From Rhizobiaceae bacterium (GTDB taxonomy: Bacteria > Pseudomonadota > Alphaproteobacteria > Rhizobiales > Rhizobiaceae), in contig JARGOX010000005.1 of assembly GCA_029233925.1 (NCBI GenBank), positions 186,001 through 250,000 on the forward strand: a DNA stretch of 64,000 nt, read 5' to 3'. Position numbers and translations under genes: made by a program. Under the pieces are notes generated by a model. The model had not been told where the DNA came from, did not search any database, and saw only the letters and a list, made by a program, of their open reading frames with translations. Positions 1-7,911 of this stretch are shown piece by piece; position 1 is the first letter of the stretch; each line of letters opens with the position of its first letter.

Positions 1-482
1 CGGAAGAGACCGAGCAGGGCTGGGAAGGCAGTATCAATGATGACGGCGGGTTGCGCCTGGAGCGCACCGTGCGCGGTGTGAAGGAATCCCATCTGATCGA
101 TGCCAGTCTGATCGGATCTGCCGATGCAAGACGTATGGACCAAATGTTCGAGCGACTACAGGAAGTCTATGCGGGACCGGCCAAATTGAGGCGCAAGGAT
201 GATTTCACAGCGGTAGCAGGCCCGATAACCTTGCTTGATGCGGTTTTTTCCAGTGGTCGCAAGGGTCTGGCCATGCAGCGTTACAAAGGTCTGGGCGAAA
301 TGAATGCCGACCAGTTGTGGGAAACGACACTCGATCCCAATGATCGCACCCTTCTGCAGGTCAAGGTCAATGACGCCACCGATGCCGACAGCCTGTTTTC
401 CCGCCTGATGGGAGATGAAGTGGAGCCAAGGCGCGATTTCATCCAGGAAAATGCCCTGAATGTCGCCAATCTGGATTTCTGA
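1..482 (+). CDS. gyrB: DNA gyrase subunit B, C-terminal end (partial)
   Basis: This is the last 160 or so codons of a type II topoisomerase B subunit; the reading frame is open from base 3 and the 5' part lies outside the window. Gyrase introduces negative supercoils, and GyrB carries the ATPase and Toprim domains. The visible part has the Toprim-end motif '[18 protein letters not shown]' and ends in '[14 protein letters not shown]'. That ending is the GyrB type ('ENAL..AN.D'), whereas ParE ends differently, so GyrB is preferred over topoisomerase IV. The gene is followed by a 489-base non-coding gap and a different functional cluster. Confidence 0.93.
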   Translation, partial: EETEQGWEGSINDDGGLRLERTVRGVKESHLIDASLIGSADARRMDQMFERLQEVYAGPAKLRRKDDFTAVAGPITLLDAVFSSGRKGLAMQRYKGLGEMNADQLWETTLDPNDRTLLQVKVNDATDADSLFSRLMGDEVEPRRDFIQENALNVANLDF

Positions 483-877
483 TAGACTGCAGGCAATTGC
501 ATAAAACTGCGCGGCGCAGGACAGATTGAAGGATTTCGCGTTTTCAGATTTCAGCGCTGAGTGCGTTTTGTGCAAAAGCGCAGTTTCCTGAACGTGGTCG
601 ATCTCATCCGACTCAATTTGAGACCGGCCCCAGTCGCCCAATAATCTATCCACGGCCATTGCCGATGAATTGACGGGGGTGGCCCGATCAAGTCCTATTA
701 CGGGCTCTTCCGGTGAATCGTCCAGAACCGGCGGGGCGGCTTAAGTCAGCAATGCCCCTTGACGCGCAATTTCTTGCTCGGCTTGTTCAGGTCCGTGGTG
801 ATCCAATTCCTGGTAACTTTGTTACGACCACAATCAGACTCTGGCTGTTTGCAACGTTAGAGTGTCCGACCTCACGT
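483..877. other. Intergenic stretch after gyrB, no gene recognised
   Basis: About 395 bases without a convincing gene. Short open frames occur on both strands, but none has a ribosome-binding site or resembles a family I know. There is no strong hairpin followed by a T-run directly after gyrB. A small palindrome CTCAATTTGAG lies near 610. It may be degraded sequence left by past insertions, but nothing specific can be named. Confidence 0.5.
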
Positions 878-893
878 TTGAGTGATCACTCAA
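878..893. promoter_or_regulatory. Palindromic operator O1 (probable TetR site)
   Basis: A perfect 16-base palindrome TTGAGTGATCACTCAA, 79 bases before the AhpD-like gene. Together with O2 (902-917) and O3 (1655-1670) it fits the symmetric consensus TTGAGYRATYRCTCAA. The TetR regulator encoded at 2436-3029 is the obvious candidate ligand; that link is inferred from proximity. Confidence 0.65.
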
Positions 894-901
894 TTATTTA
901 T

Positions 902-917
902 TTGAGCAATCGCTCAA
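902..917. promoter_or_regulatory. Palindromic operator O2 (probable TetR site)
   Basis: TTGAGCAATCGCTCAA, centred 24 bases downstream of O1 and 55 bases before the AhpD-like start codon. The outer arms TTGAG/CTCAA are identical to O1 and O3, and the inner bases vary in a compensated way. The pair looks like a double operator over the promoter of 972-1541. Confidence 0.63.
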
Positions 918-971
918 AGTTACCTATGTGTGTGCCATCGAACACGAAAATCGCGCCTGAAAGGACACACC

Positions 972-1541
972 ATGGCAAACTTCCCGATCCACACAATCGA
1001 ATCCGCCCCCGAAGCCGGTAAGCCGCTTCTGGAAACCTCGCTTAAAAACAACGGACGCATTCCCGGCCTGCACGGCACAATGGCCGACGCGCCACCGCTG
1101 CTCGCCGCATACAACTTTGCCCACCAGCAGTTCATGGCGACCACGCTGACCGATGAAGAAAAAACCGTTGTTTGGCAAACCATCAACGTCGAAAACAACT
1201 GCCACTATTGCGTCCCCGCCCACACCGGAATCGCAAAGATGATGAAGGTCGACGATGCCATTACTGAAGCTCTGCGCAACGAGACGCCCCTGCCAACAGC
1301 CAAGCTCGAAGCGCTGCGCACATTCACTTTGGTAATGCTCCGTGACCGTGGATTCGTGTCTGACGCCGACACGCGGGCATTTCTCGACGCCGGCTTTACT
1401 GAAACCAACATCCTTGAAATCATTCTGGGCGCTGCACAAAAGCTGATGTCCAACTACACCAACCACTTTGCAAAAACCCCTGTCGACCAAGTGTTCCAAA
1501 AGTTTGCTTGGCAAAAGAAATCAGCCATTGCCGCTGAATAG
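972..1541 (+). CDS. AhpD-like carboxymuconolactone decarboxylase-family protein
   Basis: 189 residues with the peroxidase-related CMD/AhpD fold. The redox motif is Cys77-His-Tyr-Cys80 followed by His84, in the context 'NNCHYCVPAHTG', as in alkylhydroperoxidase-like enzymes that reduce peroxides or act as thiol-disulfide partners. The start was placed at ATG 972 because AAGGA (961-965) lies at proper spacing; an upstream GTG at 930 has no such site. Two palindromic operators precede it. The next gene is a FrnE-type DsbA protein, which suggests a shared role in thiol redox or electrophile defence. The true substrate cannot be told from sequence. Confidence 0.85.
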   Translation: MANFPIHTIESAPEAGKPLLETSLKNNGRIPGLHGTMADAPPLLAAYNFAHQQFMATTLTDEEKTVVWQTINVENNCHYCVPAHTGIAKMMKVDDAITEALRNETPLPTAKLEALRTFTLVMLRDRGFVSDADTRAFLDAGFTETNILEIILGAAQKLMSNYTNHFAKTPVDQVFQKFAWQKKSAIAAE

Positions 1542-1654
1542 TATAATGCCGGGGTGGGCGACCACTCCGGCCATCCAACCCCTTCGCAAGGACATCCTTT
1601 CGCAGCTTGCCACTGTCATTTGACCTGAAATTGGTTGAATTTTTCAAAAAAACA

Positions 1655-1670
1655 TTGAGTGATTGCTCAA
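1655..1670. promoter_or_regulatory. Palindromic operator O3 (probable TetR site)
   Basis: TTGAGTGATTGCTCAA, a near-perfect copy of O1 and O2, lies 108 bases before the FrnE-like start at 1778, in the gap after the AhpD-like gene. Its presence suggests that the FrnE-TetR unit has its own promoter under the same regulator, and hence that the TetR gene is autoregulated. Confidence 0.6.
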
Positions 1671-1777
1671 AAACACCATATGGTTGGTATGAAGAGGCCC
1701 ACCCGTATGCTTGGAAACACTTTACGTGTTGCCGCTGAAGCGTTTAAAAAAGCAAGCCGCACACCTATGGAGACATC

Positions 1778-2431
1778 ATGAATAGCAAAGCCGAACCCTT
1801 GCGCATCGATATTGTGTCGGATGTGGTCTGCCCCTGGTGTATCGTCGGATACCGCCAGATTGCAAAGGCGCTCGAAGCAACGGGCACCGCACATGAAGTA
1901 CATTGGCATCCATTCGAATTGAACCCGACCATGCCACCTGAAGGCCAGAACCTGCGCGAGCATATCACCGAGAAATACGGCACGACGCCCGAACAATCAG
2001 AACAGAGCCGTGTTCAGTTGGCGGCGCTGGGGACCGAGCTGGGTTTTGACTTCCGCTTCTCACCAGACTCCCACATGCACAACACCTTCAACACCCATCA
2101 GCTTTTGCATTGGCCTGAGAGTTTGGATCGCAAACACGACCTGAAGATGGCGCTTTTCTCCGCCCATTTCACCAACGGGCGCAATCTGTCAGACGACAAT
2201 GTTCTTGCCGATGTGGCCTCCGAAATCGGTCTCGACAGAGACGAGGCGCTGGCGGTGCTGGCCGATCAGCGTTTTGCACCCGTGGTGCGTGAAGCCGAGA
2301 AATTCTGGACAAGCCAGGGCATTCAGGGCGTCCCGGCGATGGTTTTCAACCGCCGCCACCTTGTCACCGGTGCGCAAGGCGTCGAGAATTACACCAGCAT
2401 CCTGAACCAGCTGGCAGACATGCAGGACTGA
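1778..2431 (+). CDS. DsbA family oxidoreductase (FrnE-like)
   Basis: 217 residues of the DsbA/2-hydroxychromene isomerase superfamily, FrnE branch. The N-terminal thioredoxin motif is Cys18-Pro-Trp-Cys21 ('VVCPWCIVG'). The helical insert has the family motif 'HNTFNTHQLLHW', and cis-Pro186 lies in 'GVPAMVF'. No signal peptide is visible, so it should act in the cytoplasm as a disulfide reductase or isomerase; FrnE proteins are linked to oxidative-stress tolerance in other bacteria. It lies 4 bases before the TetR gene and is probably co-transcribed with it from a promoter near operator O3. Confidence 0.88.
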   Translation: MNSKAEPLRIDIVSDVVCPWCIVGYRQIAKALEATGTAHEVHWHPFELNPTMPPEGQNLREHITEKYGTTPEQSEQSRVQLAALGTELGFDFRFSPDSHMHNTFNTHQLLHWPESLDRKHDLKMALFSAHFTNGRNLSDDNVLADVASEIGLDRDEALAVLADQRFAPVVREAEKFWTSQGIQGVPAMVFNRRHLVTGAQGVENYTSILNQLADMQD

Positions 2432-2435
2432 GACA

Positions 2436-3029
2436 ATGGTTCGCGCCGCGCCCTATGATCGAGAGATCGCACTTGATGCCGCCATGTCCCTGTTCTGGGA
2501 CAAAGGCTATCATGCGACGTCTCTGAAAGACCTTGAGGCCACGCTTCACATGAAGCCGGGCAGCATTTACGCGGCATTCTGCAGCAAGGAAAACCTGTAT
2601 CTATTGTCCTTGGAACACTATTTCGAAACCGCGCGCGCGCGGCTGCGCACGCAATTGCTACAGGCATCTTCACCACTGGCCGGTCTTGGCGAACATTTAC
2701 GATCCTATGCCCGGCTGTCACAGGGCGACACCGCCCGGCAGGCCTGCATGTTGACAAAAACACTGGTGGATACGCGCAGCACGGATCCGCTGATCGCACA
2801 AAAGACCCAGGAATATCTTGGCCGGATCCGCAGCGAGTTTGCGACCGCTTTTGACCGGGCCAAGGCCCTGGGCGAGCTGCCTGCCGACGCAGACAGCAAC
2901 CGTTTGGCCCGGCGCTTTCAGGCCAATATCACGGCTTTGCGGTTCGAATTGCATCAGGGAGCACCGCAAGATGAGATCGTCAATCTGGCCGACGACATGG
3001 CCAAAGAGCTTGAGCAACTGCGGATCTGA
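2436..3029 (+). CDS. TetR family transcriptional regulator
   Basis: 197 residues. The N-terminal TetR helix-turn-helix spans about 8-55 ('AAMSLFWDKGYHATSLKDLE' then 'KPGSIYAAFCSKENLY'), and an all-helical ligand domain follows. Cys104 in 'RQACML' and Cys49 in the DNA-binding domain could in principle sense electrophiles, but this is speculative. It starts 4 bases after the FrnE-like gene. The palindromes at 878, 902 and 1655 are likely its operators, so it probably represses the AhpD-like gene and its own FrnE-TetR transcript. No copy of the palindrome was seen before the downstream glutathione transferase. Confidence 0.9.
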   Translation: MVRAAPYDREIALDAAMSLFWDKGYHATSLKDLEATLHMKPGSIYAAFCSKENLYLLSLEHYFETARARLRTQLLQASSPLAGLGEHLRSYARLSQGDTARQACMLTKTLVDTRSTDPLIAQKTQEYLGRIRSEFATAFDRAKALGELPADADSNRLARRFQANITALRFELHQGAPQDEIVNLADDMAKELEQLRI

Positions 3030-3098
3030 CCTTCATTTTTTTAATCGACGAAGCAGGTCCACCATAGGGACCTGTCCCAAACACCAACTAGGGAAACC

Positions 3099-3977
3099 AT
3101 GATGACTGAGACAACTACCTATGAGCCGCCCAAGGTCTGGACCTGGGACACCGAGAATGGCGGCAATTGGTCAAAGATCAACCGCCCGATCGCCGGTGCC
3201 ACGCACGAGGCTGAACTGCCGCGCGGCACGCACCCGCTGCAGCTTTATTCGCTCGGCACACCCAATGGCCAGAAGGTCACGATCATGCTCGAAGAGCTGT
3301 TGGAACTGGGCGAAACCGGTGCGGAATACGACGCCCATCTGATTCGTATCGGCGATGGCGAACAGTTCTCATCCGGATTTGTGTCCATCAACCCGAACTC
3401 AAAAATACCGGCGCTGTTTGACACGGATACCGGCAGCCGGGTGTTCGAATCCGGCGCGATCCTCTTGTATCTTGCAGAGAAATTCGGCCGTTTCCTGCCA
3501 AAGGATGCGGCCCATCGCACGGAAGCCATGAACTGGCTTTTCTGGTTGCAGGGATCAGCCCCCTATCTGGGCGGCGGTTTCGGCCATTTCTACGCCTATG
3601 CACCGGAAAAATTCGAATATCCGATCAACCGCTTCACCATGGAGGTGAAACGCCAGATGGATGTGCTTGACCGTGAATTGGCGCAAAACCGCTTCCTTGG
3701 CGGTGACGAATATACCATCGCCGATATGGTCACCTGGCCCTGGTACGGCAATCTTGCGATGGGCGATGCCTATGGGGCAGGGGAATTCCTGCAGGTCGAG
3801 ACTTACAAGAACCTGCGCCGCTGGACAGACGACATTCTCGCACGCCCGGCAGTGCAACGCGGTCGCATTGTAAACCGCACCTGGGGACCGCTCGAAGAAC
3901 AACTCCATGAGCGCCACGACGCCTCGGACTTTGACCTGAAAACCCAGGACAAGATAGCCCCGCAGACCGCCGAATAG
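3099..3977 (+). CDS. Glutathione S-transferase, YghU/YfcG-type disulfide oxidoreductase
   Basis: 292 residues, matching the length and N-terminal extension of the YghU family (E. coli YghU about 288). The extension 'VWTWDTENGGNWSKINRPIAG' precedes the thioredoxin-like GST domain ('LYSLGTPNGQKVTIMLEEL', 'NPNSKIPAL', 'FESGAILLYLAEK'), and an all-alpha C-terminal domain follows. YghU enzymes bind two glutathiones and reduce disulfides without a catalytic Cys. ATG 3099 is followed directly by ATG 3102, and either could be used. It lies 69 bases after the TetR gene and completes a thiol/electrophile-detoxification cluster. Confidence 0.9.
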   Translation: MMTETTTYEPPKVWTWDTENGGNWSKINRPIAGATHEAELPRGTHPLQLYSLGTPNGQKVTIMLEELLELGETGAEYDAHLIRIGDGEQFSSGFVSINPNSKIPALFDTDTGSRVFESGAILLYLAEKFGRFLPKDAAHRTEAMNWLFWLQGSAPYLGGGFGHFYAYAPEKFEYPINRFTMEVKRQMDVLDRELAQNRFLGGDEYTIADMVTWPWYGNLAMGDAYGAGEFLQVETYKNLRRWTDDILARPAVQRGRIVNRTWGPLEEQLHERHDASDFDLKTQDKIAPQTAE

Positions 3978-3999
3978 CCAAAGGGCCTGCAAAGAGACG

Positions 4000-4020
4000 G
4001 GCGGGCCAATCCTGCCCGCC
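4000..4020 (+). terminator. GC-rich hairpin after the glutathione transferase
   Basis: Arms GGCGGGC (4000-4006) and GCCCGCC (4014-4020) with a 7-base loop lie 23 bases after the stop codon. No T-run follows, so intrinsic termination is uncertain. Confidence 0.35.
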
Positions 4021-4167
4021 TAGCGGGGCGCCAGATGGCGGTTTGACCGCAGACCTGATCGTCATATGGCTCTGATCAGTTTCTGTCACAGACCATTGGC
4101 GACGTGCAGGAGCATTCAAACCCATTGCGCATTGTCATGTTCCTTACACAATAGAGACATGTTCCTG

Positions 4168-4204
4168 TTGCGTCGCAGCAAAAAACTGCTAGGCTGCGAC
4201 GCAA
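4168..4204. promoter_or_regulatory. Perfect 12-bp inverted repeat upstream of phaZ
   Basis: Arms TTGCGTCGCAGC (4168-4179) and GCTGCGACGCAA (4193-4204) are separated by 13 bases, about 90 bases before phaZ. The TGC/GCA-rich arms recall the sites reported for the PHB-responsive repressor PhaR of other alphaproteobacteria, but the match is only general. It may be an operator or a 5' leader hairpin. The rest of the 3978-4295 gap holds no recognisable gene. Confidence 0.45.
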
Positions 4205-4295
4205 TGACACCGCGTTGCACAATTTCACGAGATGACAGCCGACTGCGGCAGCAGGCCGCAACACTTGTTCGGCCTCTCTGCCAAAGGTTCTCCTG

Positions 4296-5612
4296 ATGTT
4301 TTACCAGCTCTATGAATTGAATCATGCGGCAATGTCGCCTTGGCGGGTTGCCGCCGACGCCATGCGAATGGTCTATACGCACCCATTGAACCCGATAGCA
4401 GAAACGCCTGTCGGGCGCGCCATGTCCGCCGGACTTGAAGTGTTTGAGCGCACGACACGGCGTTATTCCAAGCCCGCATTCGGACTTGACGAGACCTCAA
4501 TCAATTTCCAGACAATTCCGGTTCGCGAAGAAGTGGTCTGGAAAAAGCCCTTCTGCAACCTTATCCACTTCCATCGCGCTCTGATCAAAGAGCAGCGCAA
4601 TGATCCTAAAATCCTCGTGGTTGCCCCCATTTCCGGCCATTATGCAACGCTGCTGCGTGGCACCGTGGAAACCCTGTTGCCCAGCGCCGACGTCTATATC
4701 ACCGACTGGGTCGATGCCCGCATGGTCCCCAAAAGCGACGGTAGCTTCGATCTGGACGATTGTGTCGACTATATTATCGAGATGCTGGACGTGCTCGGCC
4801 CGGACACCCATGTGATGGCGGTGTGCCAGCCCTCCGTACCGGTTCTGGCCGCCATCGCCCTGATGGAAACACGTGGCGACCCGAATACGCCGCGCTCCAT
4901 GACATTGATGGGTGGCCCGATTGATACGCGCATCAACCCGACCGCCGTCAACAAGCTGGCCGAAGAAAAGCCGATCGAATGGTTTCGCGACAATGTCATC
5001 ATGCAGGTGCCGTGGCCACAGCCTGGATTCATGCGGGAGGTCTATCCGGGATTTCTGCAATTATCCGGCTTCATGTCCATGAATCTCGACAAGCATATGA
5101 CCGCCCAGAAGGATTTCTATCAGCATCTCATTGAAAATGACGGCGATTCGGCTGAGAAACACCGGGAATTCTACGATGAATATCTCGCCGTGATGGATCT
5201 GACAGCTGAATTCTATCTGCAGACTGTGGATGTCGTCTTCATCAAACATGCCTTGCCGAAGGGCGAATACATGCACCGCGGCGAACTGGTCGATCCATCG
5301 GCCATCCGCAACGTGGCGCTGCTGACCGTCGAAGGCGAGAACGACGATATTTCCGGTCTCGGCCAGACACGGGCAGCGCACGATATATGTACACACATTC
5401 CTGACGACATGCGGGCCCATTACATGCAACCGAAAGTCGGTCATTATGGCGTGTTCAACGGTTCACGGTTCCGCTCCGAGATTGCGCCGCGTATCCTGGA
5501 CTTCATGGTTACACACAGCACGCAAAAATCGACCGGCAAAAAATCGTCCCCTGCTGCAAAGGCCGAAAAGAACGGCGCACCGGACAAACCACGCCTGGTA
5601 AAGTCCGCCTGA
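4296..5612 (+). CDS. phaZ: Intracellular polyhydroxyalkanoate depolymerase
   Basis: 438 residues of the PhaZ1 family of native-granule PHB depolymerases. The start matches the family ('MFYQLYELNHAAMSPWR'), and the alpha/beta-hydrolase core carries the nucleophile Cys177 in 'AVCQPS' in place of the usual Ser. 'TVEGENDDISG' (acid region) and 'VGHYGVFNG' (His region) follow. The last 30 residues are rich in Lys, Ala and Pro, which could help attachment to granules. There is no signal peptide, in keeping with mobilisation of stored PHB in the cytoplasm. A long inverted repeat precedes it. It stands alone, with no other pha gene nearby. Confidence 0.92.
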   Translation: MFYQLYELNHAAMSPWRVAADAMRMVYTHPLNPIAETPVGRAMSAGLEVFERTTRRYSKPAFGLDETSINFQTIPVREEVVWKKPFCNLIHFHRALIKEQRNDPKILVVAPISGHYATLLRGTVETLLPSADVYITDWVDARMVPKSDGSFDLDDCVDYIIEMLDVLGPDTHVMAVCQPSVPVLAAIALMETRGDPNTPRSMTLMGGPIDTRINPTAVNKLAEEKPIEWFRDNVIMQVPWPQPGFMREVYPGFLQLSGFMSMNLDKHMTAQKDFYQHLIENDGDSAEKHREFYDEYLAVMDLTAEFYLQTVDVVFIKHALPKGEYMHRGELVDPSAIRNVALLTVEGENDDISGLGQTRAAHDICTHIPDDMRAHYMQPKVGHYGVFNGSRFRSEIAPRILDFMVTHSTQKSTGKKSSPAAKAEKNGAPDKPRLVKSA

Positions 5613-5660
5613 GCGGTAATATGACCTTACGCATTTGATCCAATCGGGTGACAGCTCCGG

Positions 5661-5683
5661 CCGCAGTGTTGCATGCACTGCGG
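5661..5683 (+). terminator. Hairpin after phaZ, function uncertain
   Basis: Arms CCGCAGTG (5661-5668) and CACTGCGG (5676-5683) form a stable stem 48 bases after phaZ. No T-run follows immediately, so it could be a weak terminator, an RNA stability element or a protein site. The following 180 bases are AT-rich and lead into the next gene. Confidence 0.35.
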
Positions 5684-5868
5684 GGGCACTGGTTTCGTGC
5701 AGACTATTTCAAGCTTTGCTCGACACAAAAAATATTTTTATATTTTTCTTTATTATCAATGGCTTAAAAAATGTGATGTGCCACATTTCTTGAATCCTGA
5801 CCATTTACCCCCACATCAAATTGTGTAAACGGCAATGTCTGCCGTCTGTTTCAAACAAGGGGTAATTG

Positions 5869-6288
5869 ATGACCAATACTGCAATGCTGCGTCCGGCATG
5901 GACCCCCCTCACCATCGCAATGATGGTCCTTGGCTTTGTCGTATTCTGGCCTCTGGGTCTGGCGATGCTTGCCTATATTATCTGGGGTGATCGGCTTGAC
6001 GGGTTCAAACGTGATGTCAACCGGGCAACCGATGACGTTTTCTCCGGCTGCAAGCGCGCGACGCGTGGATCGACACATGCACGCACGGGAAATGTGGCCT
6101 TCGACGATTGGCGTTCGGCAGAACTGGATCGCCTTGCCGAAGAGCGCCGCAAGCTTGAAGAAGCACGCGAAGAATTCGATGACTATGTCCGCGAACTTCG
6201 TCGCGCCAAGGATCAGAAGGAATTTGATCGCTTCATGGCCAGACGCAAGGCTGACAAAGATCGGCCCGACGTAATCAATCTCGACTGA
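5869..6288 (+). CDS. DUF2852 domain-containing membrane protein
   Basis: 139 residues. One hydrophobic segment lies at about 10-40 ('LTIAMMVLGFVVFWPLGLAM'), and a charged, probably coiled-coil region spans about 80-128 ('RLAEERRKLEEAREEFDDYV'). This is the layout of DUF2852 proteins, which are common in Rhizobiales and of unknown function. The ATG at 5869 was chosen because AAGGGG (5857-5862) precedes it at good spacing. An AT-rich region upstream probably carries its promoter, and a strong terminator follows, so it appears to be a single-gene unit. Confidence 0.8.
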   Translation: MTNTAMLRPAWTPLTIAMMVLGFVVFWPLGLAMLAYIIWGDRLDGFKRDVNRATDDVFSGCKRATRGSTHARTGNVAFDDWRSAELDRLAEERRKLEEAREEFDDYVRELRRAKDQKEFDRFMARRKADKDRPDVINLD

Positions 6289-6317
6289 TACGCCTCCCAG
6301 GCACACCACGAAGGTAG

Positions 6318-6341
6318 ACGGCGCCAATTCGGCGCCGTTTT
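6318..6341 (+). terminator. Intrinsic terminator after the DUF2852 gene
   Basis: Perfect stem ACGGCGCC / GGCGCCGT (6318-6325 and 6331-6338) with a 5-base loop, running into TTTT. It lies 30 bases after the stop codon. Confidence 0.8.
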
Positions 6342-6415
6342 GCGTTTGAGCGTGAACTGCCCTGACTATGCATTTGCCAATATTTTTGCCGACAAGAATC
6401 ACTTAAAGTCGAACC

Positions 6416-7171
6416 ATGTTCGGATTTACAAGAAGCAGCCGGAAACCGGTGCAAAAAACCTCGCGCGGTCGCGACATCGCGGTGGGTGGACGTCGCCTGG
6501 CGTTGACCATTCGCGAGAATCTCCGGGCTACACGGATGACCCTGCGTATCGAACCCGGTGGCAAGTCTTTGAAAATGTCCGTGCCGACCGGCATCTCCGA
6601 TCAGGAAATCGACCGCTTCTTGCACCGCCATCACGGCTGGCTGGCTGCGAGGCTCGACACATTGCCGAAAGCGGCGATGATTGCCGAGGGACATTTTCTG
6701 CCTGTTCGAGACATTCCCCATCGCATTGAACGCACCGGCAAATTGCGCGGCATCAGCAAGGCGGAGATGGTGGACGGGGAATGGATATTGACCGGGGGCG
6801 GCGCCCCGTAACATCGGGCGCGCCGCGTCGCCGATTACCTGAAAAAACAGGCGCGTGCCGATCTGGAAACCGCCGTTGACAGACACGCCCGTTCAATTGG
6901 CAGATCGGTTGCCGCGATCCGCTTCAAGGACACAAAAAGCCGCTGGGGTTCATGTACCTCCGATGGTCAATTGTCCTTCTCGTGGCGCATTGTCATGGCG
7001 CCGGATTTTGTCATTGATTATCTGGCGGCCCATGAAGTGGCCCATTTGCAGGAAATGAACCATGGTCCGAAATTCTGGGCGCTGTGCCACTCTCTTTGCG
7101 CACGCACCGACGAAGCAAAATCATGGCTGAAACATCATGGCTCGGCACTGCATGCGGTGGATTTCAGCTGA
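6416..7171 (+). pseudogene. YgjP-like (DUF45/M48-type) metallopeptidase gene with in-frame stop
   Basis: The frame codes for a 251-residue YgjP/SprT-like zinc protease, but codon 132 (6809-6811) is TAA. Translation continues in the same frame on both sides of the stop and looks family-like throughout. Upstream are 'TIRENLRATRMTLRIEPGGKSLKMSVP' type sequences; downstream are 'RRVADYLKKQARADLE', the signature 'KSRWGSCTSDG' and the zinc motif His206-Glu-Val-Ala-His210 followed by 'NHGPKFW'. A single C-to-T change in a CAA codon would explain it. The 131-residue product lacks the whole active site. This is either a recent pseudogene or a sequencing error; a frameshift is excluded because both halves share one frame. 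Confidence 0.82.
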
Positions 7172-7235
7172 TAGAGCCGCAATAAAGGCAATGCAAAACC
7201 TCGACTCTTTTGGTAATTCATGCGACGAGCAGAAC

Positions 7236-7895
7236 ATGGATATCAGTGTAAAAATCTGCGGGTTGAAAACCGATCGTGCGCTGGAGGCCGCCTTGTCAGG
7301 CGGTGCTGCCTATGTCGGCTTTATTTTCTTTCCAAAGAGCCCCCGCCATATCACACTTGAGGACGCATCCAGGTTGTGTGCGCTGGCGCGCGGCCGCGCC
7401 CAAAGCGTCGCTGTTTCAGTCAATGCGGATGATTCAATGCTGGAATCCATTGTCACAAAGGTGCAACCGGACATCCTGCAATTGCACGGCAGCGAAAGCC
7501 CGGAGAGGCTGGCGGCCATCAAGCGTCGTTTTGGCCTGCCCGTCATCAAGGCTCTGGCCATTCGTGATCGTGCCGATCTTGCCCTGGTCGATCCCTATCG
7601 CGGTATCGCTGACCGCTTCCTGTTTGATGCAAAGCCGCCGGTCGGATCGGACCTGCCTGGAGGCAATGGTGTGTCTTTTGACTGGACCGTGCTATCGGGG
7701 CTTGATAGCGATATTGACTATATGCTCTCCGGTGGGCTTAATGCCGGCAATATCGCAACTGCTCTCAACCAAACCAAAGCCAACAATATCGACGTTTCTT
7801 CCGGCGTGGAAAGTGCCCCCGGAAGCAAGGATATCTCACTGATTGCCGAATTTTTTGAAGCGGTGGCTGCTGCCCGCCAGCGCCTGTCCGCCTGA
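7236..7895 (+). CDS. trpF: Phosphoribosylanthranilate isomerase
   Basis: 219 residues, a single TIM-barrel domain catalysing the isomerisation step of tryptophan synthesis. The N-terminal catalytic motif 'VKICGLKT' holds the conserved Cys. '[11 protein letters not shown]', 'LQLHGSE' and the phosphate-binding '[10 protein letters not shown]' follow, with 'DVSSGVE' near the end. ATG 7236 puts the catalytic strand at the usual distance from the N-terminus. A longer start at 7191 is possible but would add atypical residues. It is first in trpF-trpB-trpA-accD-folC, a conserved rhizobial order. Confidence 0.93.
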   Translation: MDISVKICGLKTDRALEAALSGGAAYVGFIFFPKSPRHITLEDASRLCALARGRAQSVAVSVNADDSMLESIVTKVQPDILQLHGSESPERLAAIKRRFGLPVIKALAIRDRADLALVDPYRGIADRFLFDAKPPVGSDLPGGNGVSFDWTVLSGLDSDIDYMLSGGLNAGNIATALNQTKANNIDVSSGVESAPGSKDISLIAEFFEAVAAARQRLSA

Positions 7896-7911
7896 ACATC
7901 TGGAGTACCAT

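Noticed and set aside
713-1021. Small gene in the gap after gyrB
   Set aside because: No ribosome site or family resemblance; it runs across the operators and into the AhpD-like gene in another frame.
6416-7171. Frameshift in the YgjP-like gene
   Set aside because: Both halves lie in the same frame; only a stop codon separates them.
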